Below, piece by piece: positions 35,998 to 44,001 of a stretch of 64,000 nucleotides of DNA. The notes beneath the pieces are model-generated. The model saw nothing but the letters and a program-made list of their open reading frames with translations. It was not told where the DNA came from and made no database searches. This DNA comes from Agathobacter ruminis (GTDB lineage: Bacteria; Bacillota; Clostridia; Lachnospirales; Lachnospiraceae). Both the position numbers and the translations under genes were made by a program. Numbering within the stretch: position 1 is the stretch's first letter; each line of letters starts with the position of its first letter. The stretch lies in NCBI RefSeq assembly GCF_002735305.1, contig NZ_PDYG01000134.1, positions 62,001-126,000 on the forward strand. Reading direction: 5' to 3'.

Positions 35998-37565
35998 TGT
36001 ATGTCCGTCCAGCTGATCTCGTTTTGCATACGCATGATATTGAAGGAAATTAGTATCATCGCGTTCTGATCTGCATTGTGCGGATTGAGATTGGTCAGTT
36101 CTATGATTTTGTTAATACGGAAATAAAGTGTGTTGCGGTGAATGTGTAATTGCTTACAAACATGGCTTACATCACCGATGCATTGCGTATAAACATATAA
36201 GGTGTAAAGCAAATTGGTGTTATGATGTGTATCATATTCCTGCAACTGTTTCAGCTGTGGAAGGGAAAACATTCGTATGTCCGTATGCTGGCCAAGTGTT
36301 TGCACCATGTGCATTAGGCGATAGTGATCATAGAAAAATACATGATTACGCGCATGAAACATAATAGCGGTATCGATTGCAGCGCGGGCTTCCAGGAGAT
36401 GTCCGCGCGCTTCTGCAAGCACGGTAAATGGCGAGCCGACGCCTATATGAACATAAGGAGTGGAAACAAGCTGGTTTTCGCATTGTTCCACGATGGAATC
36501 CATGTCATAAGCCAGAGTGGCATAACTGGCCAGATAAATAATCTGATTGTGCTGAATTGTATAGATGCAATTGCCGAAGATGCGTTTGAAGGCATTGCTT
36601 AAATCGCCAAGCACATAATCTTCAGGGTTCTCCTGAGCAATATCCACCACAAAAATATATTTATAAGGAAGCATTTTGTATCCGAAGGCTTGGAATCGTT
36701 CTTCTTTTATATCATTTAAACTTGAATTTTCGCTTAAAAGCGAAGATAGCAAAGTCGTGTAGTAATTGCTGCGGCTGCTTCTCGAAAAATCCGAGCGCTG
36801 CATATATACTCCTAAGAGCGTTGCAACCTTAGACAGATATTGCTTCAAAAGGGGCGAAAGGTTTTCGGCAGGAGGAAGAAACACACTAAAATAACCCAGT
36901 GCGATATCATTAAAGACGATGGGCGTAAAATAGTTTTGAAATTGTCCACCCACATGGTTGATTACGATGGTTTTACTCTGTTGACTGTGTCTTCTTCGAG
37001 ACGCAATATTTAAATCTTTTATCACCTGAGGCGGAATAAAACCGCTTTGGTTATCACGGGCGAGGTCTTCGCTGAAAAATTCAAAATTATCGGAACTGGC
37101 AATGACCGTAAACGAATTGTCGACAATATTGATCGGATAATGGAACAGGGATGCAATCTGGTTTGCCAAAACCTGAATGCCGCCATTGTGGTAGATGCTG
37201 TCGGAGATTTTTGCGAGTTGTTCATCCGTGCGATATGCAGTGAGATAACAATTTTCAAAGCAGTCCAGGCAGGCAAAATATTCTTCCTGATTGCGAAAGA
37301 TTAATCCGCCGGAAAGGCTGCTTAAGAAACTGTCGTCGTTGTCTGCGACAGTCGGCCGGTCGTCCCACAGAATCACGGTGATTTCCGGCAGAGCTGTAAG
37401 CTCCTGCAAATCAGACCATTTACAATAATAAATAATCTGCGATGAATAATTTCCACGCGCAGGGATAAGAGACTGCATTTGAGCATAATCCGCTTTTAAA
37501 TCTGTTTTTGGCAAAATTGACATTGTGCAATCGCCTAATTCAAGAATCAGAGTGTTTAAAACCAT
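35991..37565 (-). CDS. PucR family transcriptional regulator
   Basis: A 524-residue regulator. The C-terminal PucR HTH_30 is clear: LLYTLYVYTQCIGDVSHVCK, then LHIHRNTLYFRINKI, close to the end. Ahead of it lies a GGDEF-like/CdaR middle domain (YMLPYKYIFVVDIAQ to SPFTVLAEARGHLLEARAAI), and the N-terminal ~230 residues look like a sensory (GAF or PucR N) domain. PucR proteins usually activate adjacent catabolic genes when their substrate is present. The start at 37565 follows AAAGGAGTAA on the minus strand. It diverges from the CocE operon, its likely target. Confidence 0.88.
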   Translation of the reverse strand: MVLNTLILELGDCTMSILPKTDLKADYAQMQSLIPARGNYSSQIIYYCKWSDLQELTALPEITVILWDDRPTVADNDDSFLSSLSGGLIFRNQEEYFACLDCFENCYLTAYRTDEQLAKISDSIYHNGGIQVLANQIASLFHYPINIVDNSFTVIASSDNFEFFSEDLARDNQSGFIPPQVIKDLNIASRRRHSQQSKTIVINHVGGQFQNYFTPIVFNDIALGYFSVFLPPAENLSPLLKQYLSKVATLLGVYMQRSDFSRSSRSNYYTTLLSSLLSENSSLNDIKEERFQAFGYKMLPYKYIFVVDIAQENPEDYVLGDLSNAFKRIFGNCIYTIQHNQIIYLASYATLAYDMDSIVEQCENQLVSTPYVHIGVGSPFTVLAEARGHLLEARAAIDTAIMFHARNHVFFYDHYRLMHMVQTLGQHTDIRMFSLPQLKQLQEYDTHHNTNLLYTLYVYTQCIGDVSHVCKQLHIHRNTLYFRINKIIELTNLNPHNADQNAMILISFNIMRMQNEISWTDIQK

Positions 37566-37660
37566 CTGCCGTTACTCCTTTTAGAATGATCAATTCGATA
37601 TAAATATCATAAAACATGGTGATTTCTGAGTCAATTGATTTTCTTTTTACTATTGTAATT

Positions 37661-37756
37661 TTGCACAATCAGGAGAGAAAAAAGCAAAAAAAGATCGATT
37701 ATCTTCTGATTGCTGTGCAATTGCACGATGATTTTTGCGTGGCTGCATTTTATAAT
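37661..37756 (+). promoter_or_regulatory. Regulatory region and promoter of the CocE-ACP-Ptb-Buk operon
   Basis: A TATAAT at 37751-37756 has no good -35, as for an activated promoter. Upstream lie a 12-bp palindrome GTGCAATTGCAC (37715-37726) and a further TTGCACAATCAG (37661-37672) whose half-site matches it. TTGCAC half-sites spaced this way suggest binding of the divergent PucR regulator. Confidence 0.5.
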
Positions 37757-37818
37757 CCAGTTAGAGTGGCGTTCAAACATAGCAAACGCAAATGAGACAG
37801 GAAGGCGAGGGAAAGCAA

Positions 37819-39597
37819 ATGAGCAATGATAATCGTGAACGAATCATCGTGAAAAAAACCTTTGAAGGGGAAGAATTTGATGTCATCTATATGAAGGGCA
37901 CCCCGGGCAAGACAAAAGAAGAGATGGATGCAATGCGCGCCAGCGGCAATGTCAATGTCGATCCGGCAGCTGCCACATTCAGCTACTGCCCTGCATTGAA
38001 CACCTGCACTTATCAGGCGGGCCCTGGAATTATTTGTCATCGTGATACCCCTGTTAAGATGCGTGACGGTGTGACAATTTACGCAGATATTTATGTACCG
38101 GAAAATTTAACAGAGAAAGTTCCTTGTATTGTATCATGGGGAATTTTCGGTAAGAGACCTGCAGAAGGCCAGGATGAGTGGAAGCTGATGGGTGTTCCTC
38201 CAAAGACAGTTTCCAATATGGCAAAATTCGAGTCTGCGGATCCCGGATATTGGTGCCGCAACGGATATGCTGTTGCAAACGTAGATGCGCGTGGTGTTGG
38301 TAACTCAGAAGGTTATTGCAATCTGTGGGGGACCGAGGATGCGCAGGATGGATATGATTTCATTGAGTGGGCAGCACAGCAGGATTGGTGCAATGGCAAG
38401 TGTACTTTATTCGGAAACTCCGGTGTCTGTATGGCAAACTGGAAGATTGCATCACTTCAGCCACCGCATCTTGCATGTCTGGCAGCCTGGGAAGGAACTT
38501 CCGATTTGTATCGCGAATCTTATTTCTGCGGTGGTATTCCAAACCCTGCATATGAAGAGAATATTATCAAGGAAGTTGCCTGCAAGACTTATGTAGAAGA
38601 TACCGTATCAATGGTGAACAAGTATCCTGAAATGAATGCTTACTGGCGTGATAAACAGGTGAAATTCAAAGAAGTACGCGTACCTACCTATGTAACAGCA
38701 GGATGGGTTCACCATCATTTGCGTGGTTCTGTAGAAGGTTTCCGTCGTATTCGTGCACCAAAGAAGTGGCTTAGAATTCACCGCGACTTCGAGTGGCCGG
38801 ATGCATACAACCCGGATAACCTTGAAGAATTAAAGAGATTCTTTGACCGTTACTGCAAGGATATCAACAACGGATGGGAGTTTACTCCAAAGGTTCGCGT
38901 GGATGTCCTGGATGCCTATGATTTTGATTATGCAGTACGCAGAAAAGAAAAAGAATGGCCATTAGCCAGAACCGAATATAAGAAGTTGTATCTGAATGCA
39001 GAAGCAATGGACGGCGGATTTGATACTTATGCAAATCCAAGCGAAGTTGTTTATGATCCAAATACAGAGACAACTGAATTCTTAATTCCTGTAAATGAAG
39101 ATATCGAAATCACCGGATACATGAAGCTTCACCTGGAAGTTGAATGCCGTGGATACGACAACATGGATATCTTCCCATGGGTATTAAAGTACAATGCAAA
39201 CAAGGAATATGTGCCGATTGAAGTAATGGGTGCACCATATAGAGGCGCATGGGGATTCTGCCGTGCTTCTCACCGAGACATGGATCCGACTGCAAAAGAT
39301 TTCCAGCCGATTCAGTCACATTTGTACAATGAAAGACTCGAACCGGGCAAGATTTATCCGCTTGATATTGAGATGTATCCACACAGCCGCATCTGGCACA
39401 AAGGAGAATATATCGTGGTTCGTCTCGCGGGCAAATTCATCAAGACAGAATGGTTCCACGATGCTGCCATGAATCACAACGTGGACAATGGAGACGGCAT
39501 GCATGTCATCCATACCGGAGGCGAGCATCAGTCTTATCTGCAGGTTCCTGCAATTCCACCGAAATATGTATCCGGTGATTATGTTTACAGAGGTTAA
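37819..39597 (+). CDS. CocE/NonD family serine hydrolase
   Basis: A 592-residue alpha/beta hydrolase of the CocE / X-Pro dipeptidyl-peptidase class (S15-like). TPVKMRDGVTIYADIYVP (77-94) is the family opening, NVDARGVGNSEG (154-165) follows, and the nucleophile is Ser201 in FGNSGVCMANW. His321 in WLRIHRDFEWPD is the likely catalytic His. The usual GWYD acid is GWVH here (295-298), so the acid is missing or elsewhere. The C-terminal ~230 residues form the jelly-roll domain (VVYDPNTETTEFLIPV onwards). No signal peptide: cytoplasmic. ATG 37819 has GGCGAGGGAAAG upstream; ATG 37792 is less supported. First gene of a four-gene operon. Confidence 0.87.
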   Translation: MSNDNRERIIVKKTFEGEEFDVIYMKGTPGKTKEEMDAMRASGNVNVDPAAATFSYCPALNTCTYQAGPGIICHRDTPVKMRDGVTIYADIYVPENLTEKVPCIVSWGIFGKRPAEGQDEWKLMGVPPKTVSNMAKFESADPGYWCRNGYAVANVDARGVGNSEGYCNLWGTEDAQDGYDFIEWAAQQDWCNGKCTLFGNSGVCMANWKIASLQPPHLACLAAWEGTSDLYRESYFCGGIPNPAYEENIIKEVACKTYVEDTVSMVNKYPEMNAYWRDKQVKFKEVRVPTYVTAGWVHHHLRGSVEGFRRIRAPKKWLRIHRDFEWPDAYNPDNLEELKRFFDRYCKDINNGWEFTPKVRVDVLDAYDFDYAVRRKEKEWPLARTEYKKLYLNAEAMDGGFDTYANPSEVVYDPNTETTEFLIPVNEDIEITGYMKLHLEVECRGYDNMDIFPWVLKYNANKEYVPIEVMGAPYRGAWGFCRASHRDMDPTAKDFQPIQSHLYNERLEPGKIYPLDIEMYPHSRIWHKGEYIVVRLAGKFIKTEWFHDAAMNHNVDNGDGMHVIHTGGEHQSYLQVPAIPPKYVSGDYVYRG

Positions 39598-39611
39598 AGG
39601 AGGAAAAAATT

Positions 39612-39860
39612 ATGCCAATTCGTGAGGAAGTAATTGAAATTTTAGCAAAGAAAGCACAGGCTCTTTTCGGAGTTGATCCATCAACTTTAAATGAGAATAC
39701 CAGATTCATTGAGGATTTAAATTGCAAATCTTCTAACTTTGTACAGTTCTCTGCTGCACTTGAGGATGAATATGATGTCGAGGTTCCTTATATGGAATTT
39801 CGTAAGCTGACTACCTTTGGAGAAGCCGGCGATTACATCGGTGCTATGTTCGGAGAATAA
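39612..39860 (+). CDS. Stand-alone acyl carrier protein with atypical KSS site
   Basis: An 82-residue ACP-fold protein: acidic, helical, with ENTRFIEDLN leading to the prosthetic-group helix and ALEDEYDVEVP as in ACPs. The 4'-phosphopantetheine serine should be Ser40 in NCKSSNFVQF, where the canonical DSL is replaced by KSS and there is an extra Cys38. AAAGGAGG precedes ATG 39612. It lies 14 bp after the CocE gene and 12 bp before the acyltransferase, with no fatty-acid or polyketide genes near, so it is probably a dedicated acyl carrier for this operon (inference). Confidence 0.88.
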   Translation: MPIREEVIEILAKKAQALFGVDPSTLNENTRFIEDLNCKSSNFVQFSAALEDEYDVEVPYMEFRKLTTFGEAGDYIGAMFGE

Positions 39861-39872
39861 GAGGAGAAACCT

Positions 39873-40865
39873 ATGACCTTAATCGAAGAATTAATCGAAA
39901 AAGCAAAGGGATGTCCAAAGCGCGTTGCGCTCCCGGAGTGTGACGCTGTCAAGACTTTGCTTGCGGCAAAAAAAGTATTGGATGAAAAAATCGGAATCCC
40001 GGTACTGGTATCGGATCCGGCTGTGATTGCGCGGACGGCAAAAGAAGCGGGTGTGGATGTAAGCGGAATGGAAATCGTAGACTGTACGGATGAAGCTGCT
40101 GCAGAAGCGCTGGTGTCCCGCTATTGGAAAGAAGATATGTTGATTTCCGAAAAGGCATGCAAGCGCAAAATCAAGAATCCAATGTATTACGCAATGATGT
40201 TAGAGGCGGTTGGAGAAGTGGATTGTACATTCTGTGGACATGTAAATACCACGGGAGATGTACTGCTTGCGGCATCAACGATTATCGGTATGCAGGAAGG
40301 TGTGGATGTGCCATCAATTTTTGCACTCTGCGAGATTCCGGGATTCCATGGATCGGAAGGCAACCGTATCGTATTTGCGGATTGCGGACTCAATCCGGAA
40401 CCGACACCAGGAGAACTTGCAAGCATTGCAATTGCATCGGCTGACAATGTTCATGCGCTGATGGGATGGGAGCCGAGAGTGGCATTTCTGTCATTCTCAA
40501 CCTGTGGATCCGGAACGGCCGGATCGGTTGACCGTATTCTTGAGGCGCTCGCCATTGCAAAGGAGCGCCGTCCTGATTTGAAAATGGACGGAGAATTCCA
40601 GCTGGATGCAGCAATCGATCCTGAAGTGGCAGCCAAAAAGATTACGCGTCCGTCAGATGTGGCCGGCAAGGCCAATATTCTGATTTTCCCGGAACTGAAT
40701 GCGGCTAATATCGGTGTCAAGATGATGCAGAAATTCGCCGGCGGAGCCGGATATGGTCATACGCTTTCCGGATTTGCAAAGCCGGTCGCAGACAGCTCAA
40801 GAGGCGCAACCGTGGAAGAGATTGTCGGAGATATCGCGATGGTGATTCTTGCGGCAAACAAATAA
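39873..40865 (+). CDS. Phosphate acyltransferase (Pta/Ptb family)
   Basis: A 330-residue enzyme that exchanges an acyl thioester with phosphate. It shows ALPECDAVKTLLAAKKVL (residues 19-36), GHVNTTGDVLLA (about 118), MDGEFQLDAAI (about 238) and LIFPELNAANIGVKMMQKFAG (about 270), the Pta/Ptb hallmarks. The butyrate-type kinase behind it points to a Ptb-like substrate rather than acetyl-CoA. PlsX is a precedent for a related reaction on acyl-ACP. GAGGAGA precedes ATG 39873. Substrate chain length is not readable. Confidence 0.85.
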   Translation: MTLIEELIEKAKGCPKRVALPECDAVKTLLAAKKVLDEKIGIPVLVSDPAVIARTAKEAGVDVSGMEIVDCTDEAAAEALVSRYWKEDMLISEKACKRKIKNPMYYAMMLEAVGEVDCTFCGHVNTTGDVLLAASTIIGMQEGVDVPSIFALCEIPGFHGSEGNRIVFADCGLNPEPTPGELASIAIASADNVHALMGWEPRVAFLSFSTCGSGTAGSVDRILEALAIAKERRPDLKMDGEFQLDAAIDPEVAAKKITRPSDVAGKANILIFPELNAANIGVKMMQKFAGGAGYGHTLSGFAKPVADSSRGATVEEIVGDIAMVILAANK

Positions 40866-40883
40866 GATTAGGAGACTTCATTC

Positions 40884-41990
40884 ATGGGATATAAAATTTT
40901 TACACTCAGTCCGGGATCAACCTCAACAAAGCTTGCGGTGTTTGATGGGGATGAGATGCTTTTTAAAGCAAATGTGACACATGACCCACAGAAACTGAAA
41001 AGCTTCAAAAGAGTCAATGATCAAAAACCTTATCGCCTGGAAACTATTTTGGAAGAATTGAAGGCAAACCGGATTGACCTTCATGATATGGATGCCTTTG
41101 CCGCTTATTCCGGCGGCCTGGTATCAACTCCGGGCGGAATCTTTCCTGTCAATGACAAGATTTTGGAAGACTGTACATCCGGTCGTCTGATGGAACATCC
41201 GGCCATCCTTGGTGCACAGATTATTGATGCATTTGCAAAGGAAGTCGGAGTACCGGCATATCTGGTCAATCCGCCTGATGTGGACGAGTTTGAAGATGTG
41301 GCCCGTCTGACAGGAATGAAAGGCATTTATCGAGAATCACATGTGCATGTGCTCAATCAAAAAGAAGTGGCCATGCGTGCAGCCGCCGAACTCGGAAAGA
41401 AATACGAAGACTGCAATTTTGTAGTCTGCCATGTCGGTGGAGGACTCTCCATCACGGCGCAAAAGCACGGCCGCATTGTTGACGGCAATGATGTCTTAAA
41501 CGGGGAAGGCCCATGTGCGCCGAACCGCTCCGGCTATGTTCCGCTGATGCCTGTCGTAAAGGATTGCTTCTCCGGAAAATATACGCTCGACGAGATGAAA
41601 GCGCGTATTTCAAAGACCGGAGGATTAATTTCCCTCATGGGAACCGACGATATGCGCATTATCGATCAAAAGATTGACGAGGGAGATCAATGGGCGGAAC
41701 TTGTGATGCACTTCTTTGGTTATCAGCTTGCCAAATACATTGGTTCTTATGCCTGTGTCATGGAAGGCAAAGTTGACGCAATTGTAATGACCGGTGGCGC
41801 ATCCAATGACAAACGCTTCATCGAAATTGTCAAGAAGTACGCCGGCTGGATCGCACCATTTATCATCTATGGCGGTGACTTTGAAATGGAGGCACTTGCT
41901 GCCGGCGCCATTCGCGCACTTTCCGGCGAGGAAGCCACCAAAGAATATACCGGAATCCCTGTCTGGTCAGGATTTGATTTCGAACCATAA
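40884..41990 (+). CDS. buk: Butyrate kinase family carboxylate kinase
   Basis: Converts an acyl phosphate and ADP to the acid and ATP. The 368-residue ASKHA enzyme has TLSPGSTSTKLAVFDG (residues 6-21), YSGGLVSTPGG (about 74), ESHVHVLNQKEVAMRAAAELGKKY-type segment (about 151), CHVGGGLSITA (about 180), LNGEGPCAPNRSG (about 206) and MTGGASND (about 300). These are Buk rather than AckA signatures. AGGAGAC precedes ATG 40884. Last gene of the operon, closed by a terminator. Substrate may be butyrate, isobutyrate or another small acid. Confidence 0.87.
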   Translation: MGYKIFTLSPGSTSTKLAVFDGDEMLFKANVTHDPQKLKSFKRVNDQKPYRLETILEELKANRIDLHDMDAFAAYSGGLVSTPGGIFPVNDKILEDCTSGRLMEHPAILGAQIIDAFAKEVGVPAYLVNPPDVDEFEDVARLTGMKGIYRESHVHVLNQKEVAMRAAAELGKKYEDCNFVVCHVGGGLSITAQKHGRIVDGNDVLNGEGPCAPNRSGYVPLMPVVKDCFSGKYTLDEMKARISKTGGLISLMGTDDMRIIDQKIDEGDQWAELVMHFFGYQLAKYIGSYACVMEGKVDAIVMTGGASNDKRFIEIVKKYAGWIAPFIIYGGDFEMEALAAGAIRALSGEEATKEYTGIPVWSGFDFEP

Positions 41991-42002
41991 ACCCAGTCCA
42001 TC

Positions 42003-42031
42003 AAGGAGTCGCCATTTGGCGGCTCCTTTTT
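42003..42031 (+). terminator. Intrinsic terminator after the kinase
   Basis: AAGGAGTCGCC (42003-42013), loop ATTT, GGCGGCTCCTT (42018-42028), ending in a five-T run; 11-bp stem with one G-T pair. Confidence 0.92.
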
Positions 42032-42033
42032 GG

Positions 42034-42063
42034 TTGTGAAAATGGGGGCAGGAGTGATAAAAT
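42034..42063 (+). promoter_or_regulatory. Candidate promoter of pncB
   Basis: TTGTGA (42034-42039), an 18-bp spacer and TAAAAT (42058-42063), 36 bp before the start codon. Confidence 0.55.
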
Positions 42064-42098
42064 AGGAGAATAAAGGACGAAACAAGAAGGGCGGAATT

Positions 42099-43328
42099 AT
42101 GAAACCGATTATTACAAGTCTGTTGGAGACAGATGCATACAAATTTTCGATGGGGCAGGCAATTTATCACCAGTTTAGTGATTACAAGACGACATGGAGC
42201 TTCAAGTGCCGCAATCAGGGCGTCACATTTACGCCGGAGATGGTGGAAGAGATTCGCACGCAAATTCAGCACTACTGCAGTTTGCGATTTACGGAAGATG
42301 AGCTGGCCTATTTGAATAATATTACCTGGATTAAGGGCTCGTATATTGATTTTCTGAGATTATGGCAACCACGCTATGAAGACTTTGAGATTTCAAACGA
42401 GGGACCGTGCGGCCTGAATATCGAGACGAGAGGAACCTGGCTGAATACTTCGATGTATGAGATTGCGACATTGGCGATTGTCAATGAAGTTTATTTCAGA
42501 ATGGCCTATGACTATGAGGATTTGTTTGAGAGTTTCAAAAATCGTTTGCAGGCCAAAATTGAGAAACTGGAAAAAGGAGAGTATGTGGCAGGTGCGTTCA
42601 GTGAGTTTGGACTGCGCAGAAGACTCTCTGCGGAGGCACAGGATCTGGCAGTGGCAGCTTTGAAAGCGGCGGATTTTGGCGCCGGAGATTCAAAGTTTGT
42701 CGGAACCAGCAATGTGTATCTGGCAAAAAAGCATGGCGTGACTCCGGTCGGAACCATGGCGCATGAGTGGATTATGTGTGTGGGACAGGGCAATCATAAG
42801 CACAATCCGGCATATTCCAACTGGTATGCATTGGATGCATGGGTTAAAGAATATGGGGTGCTCAATGGAACCGCATTGACGGATTGCATCACGACAGATT
42901 GTTTCCTGAAGGATTTTCAGCTGACCTTTGCGACACTTTTCAGTGGCGTGCGTCATGACAGTGGTGATCCAATCGCCTGGGGCGAAAAGATGATTGCGCA
43001 TTATGAATCTTTGGGCATTGATCCGCAGACAAAGACGTTGCTTTTTTCGGATAGCCTGAATCTGGAAAAAGCGTCCGCAATTTATCGGCATTTCAAAGGA
43101 CGCGTTCGTGTTGCTTTTGGAATCGGAACATATTTTGCAAATGATACCAAGGTTGATGCGCTCAATATTGTAATGAAGACAACCAGCTGTAATGGGATGG
43201 ATGTGGCGAAAATCTCTGATGTGGAAGGCAAGGGAATGTGCAAAAACCCGGATTATATCCATTATCTGGAGCGCTGCATAGAGTGGCGCATGAAAAATGA
43301 CAATGGAAACAATTCGCTTCATGTTTGA
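42099..43328 (+). CDS. pncB: Nicotinate phosphoribosyltransferase
   Basis: Salvages nicotinate into NAD via nicotinate mononucleotide. The 409-residue protein opens SLLETDAYKFSMGQAIYHQF (residues 7-26), and has GNHKHNPAYSNWYALDAWV-type region (about 230), SGVRHDSGDPIAWGEKM (about 282-298, phosphate/PRPP site) and FGIGTYFAND (about 335). This is the bacterial PncB group. The sequence is complete. An AGAAGGGCGG sits before ATG 42099. PilZ and TrmH genes follow. Confidence 0.94.
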   Translation: MKPIITSLLETDAYKFSMGQAIYHQFSDYKTTWSFKCRNQGVTFTPEMVEEIRTQIQHYCSLRFTEDELAYLNNITWIKGSYIDFLRLWQPRYEDFEISNEGPCGLNIETRGTWLNTSMYEIATLAIVNEVYFRMAYDYEDLFESFKNRLQAKIEKLEKGEYVAGAFSEFGLRRRLSAEAQDLAVAALKAADFGAGDSKFVGTSNVYLAKKHGVTPVGTMAHEWIMCVGQGNHKHNPAYSNWYALDAWVKEYGVLNGTALTDCITTDCFLKDFQLTFATLFSGVRHDSGDPIAWGEKMIAHYESLGIDPQTKTLLFSDSLNLEKASAIYRHFKGRVRVAFGIGTYFANDTKVDALNIVMKTTSCNGMDVAKISDVEGKGMCKNPDYIHYLERCIEWRMKNDNGNNSLHV

Positions 43329-43344
43329 TTAAAAGGGGAAGATT

Positions 43345-44001
43345 ATGCGTATTGATGAAATTCGCCATGGAACAGTGGTGAATCTGGAAATGGTAAAGGA
43401 TGAGAAAGTCTATGAAGTTGCAACCACAGCGGTTGGAACGCATGAGGACAAAATCCTGTTGCGCCCGTTTGTCTATAAAGGACAGGTGCTGGATCTGGGC
43501 AATAAGGGATTCAAAGGAATATCTTTCAATATTTATTGCGATGATCCGGAAGGCAATCGCGTGGCATGGAAATCAGTTCGCATTCGCATGGTAGAATATC
43601 GGGGGAATCATTATTACGCGGTAGAAGCAACACATTTTCACGCATTATCGGTGCGTGCAGAGCGGCGCAAGCAAATGCGTGCACCGGTCAATATCTCCGG
43701 ATATCTGGTGTGCGAATCCGCAGCGGTTGAGAGTATTGTCAATATTCGTGACATCAGTGATACCGGAATCGCTGTGATTTCCAAGCACCGGTTGCCAATC
43801 CGTGGAATCCGTTGCGAAGTGCAATTTTCTGATTATGTAAACGGAACCGATTATGAACTGCAGGTTGAATGCAGATGTGTACGTGAAGAAGAATTGCCAA
43901 AAGGAGAATATCTGTATGGCTGTGCAATTTCGGATGCATCGCACGAGATGCTGAGCTATGTATATATTCAAAAAATATTGGAAAGGTCTGCAAAAAGATG
44001 A
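43345..44001 (+). CDS. PilZ domain protein, YcgR-like
   Basis: A 218-residue cytoplasmic protein. Residues 1-100 look like a YcgR N-terminal (flagellar-brake) barrel. The C-terminal PilZ domain begins at the RAERRKQMRAPV linker (about 110-121; arginines for c-di-GMP) and has the second motif DISDTG (about 139-144). Both c-di-GMP motifs are intact, so it should bind the second messenger; output (motility, exopolysaccharide) is unknown. AAAAGGGG precedes ATG 43345. It overlaps the next gene by 4 bp (ATGA). Confidence 0.85.
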   Translation: MRIDEIRHGTVVNLEMVKDEKVYEVATTAVGTHEDKILLRPFVYKGQVLDLGNKGFKGISFNIYCDDPEGNRVAWKSVRIRMVEYRGNHYYAVEATHFHALSVRAERRKQMRAPVNISGYLVCESAAVESIVNIRDISDTGIAVISKHRLPIRGIRCEVQFSDYVNGTDYELQVECRCVREEELPKGEYLYGCAISDASHEMLSYVYIQKILERSAKR

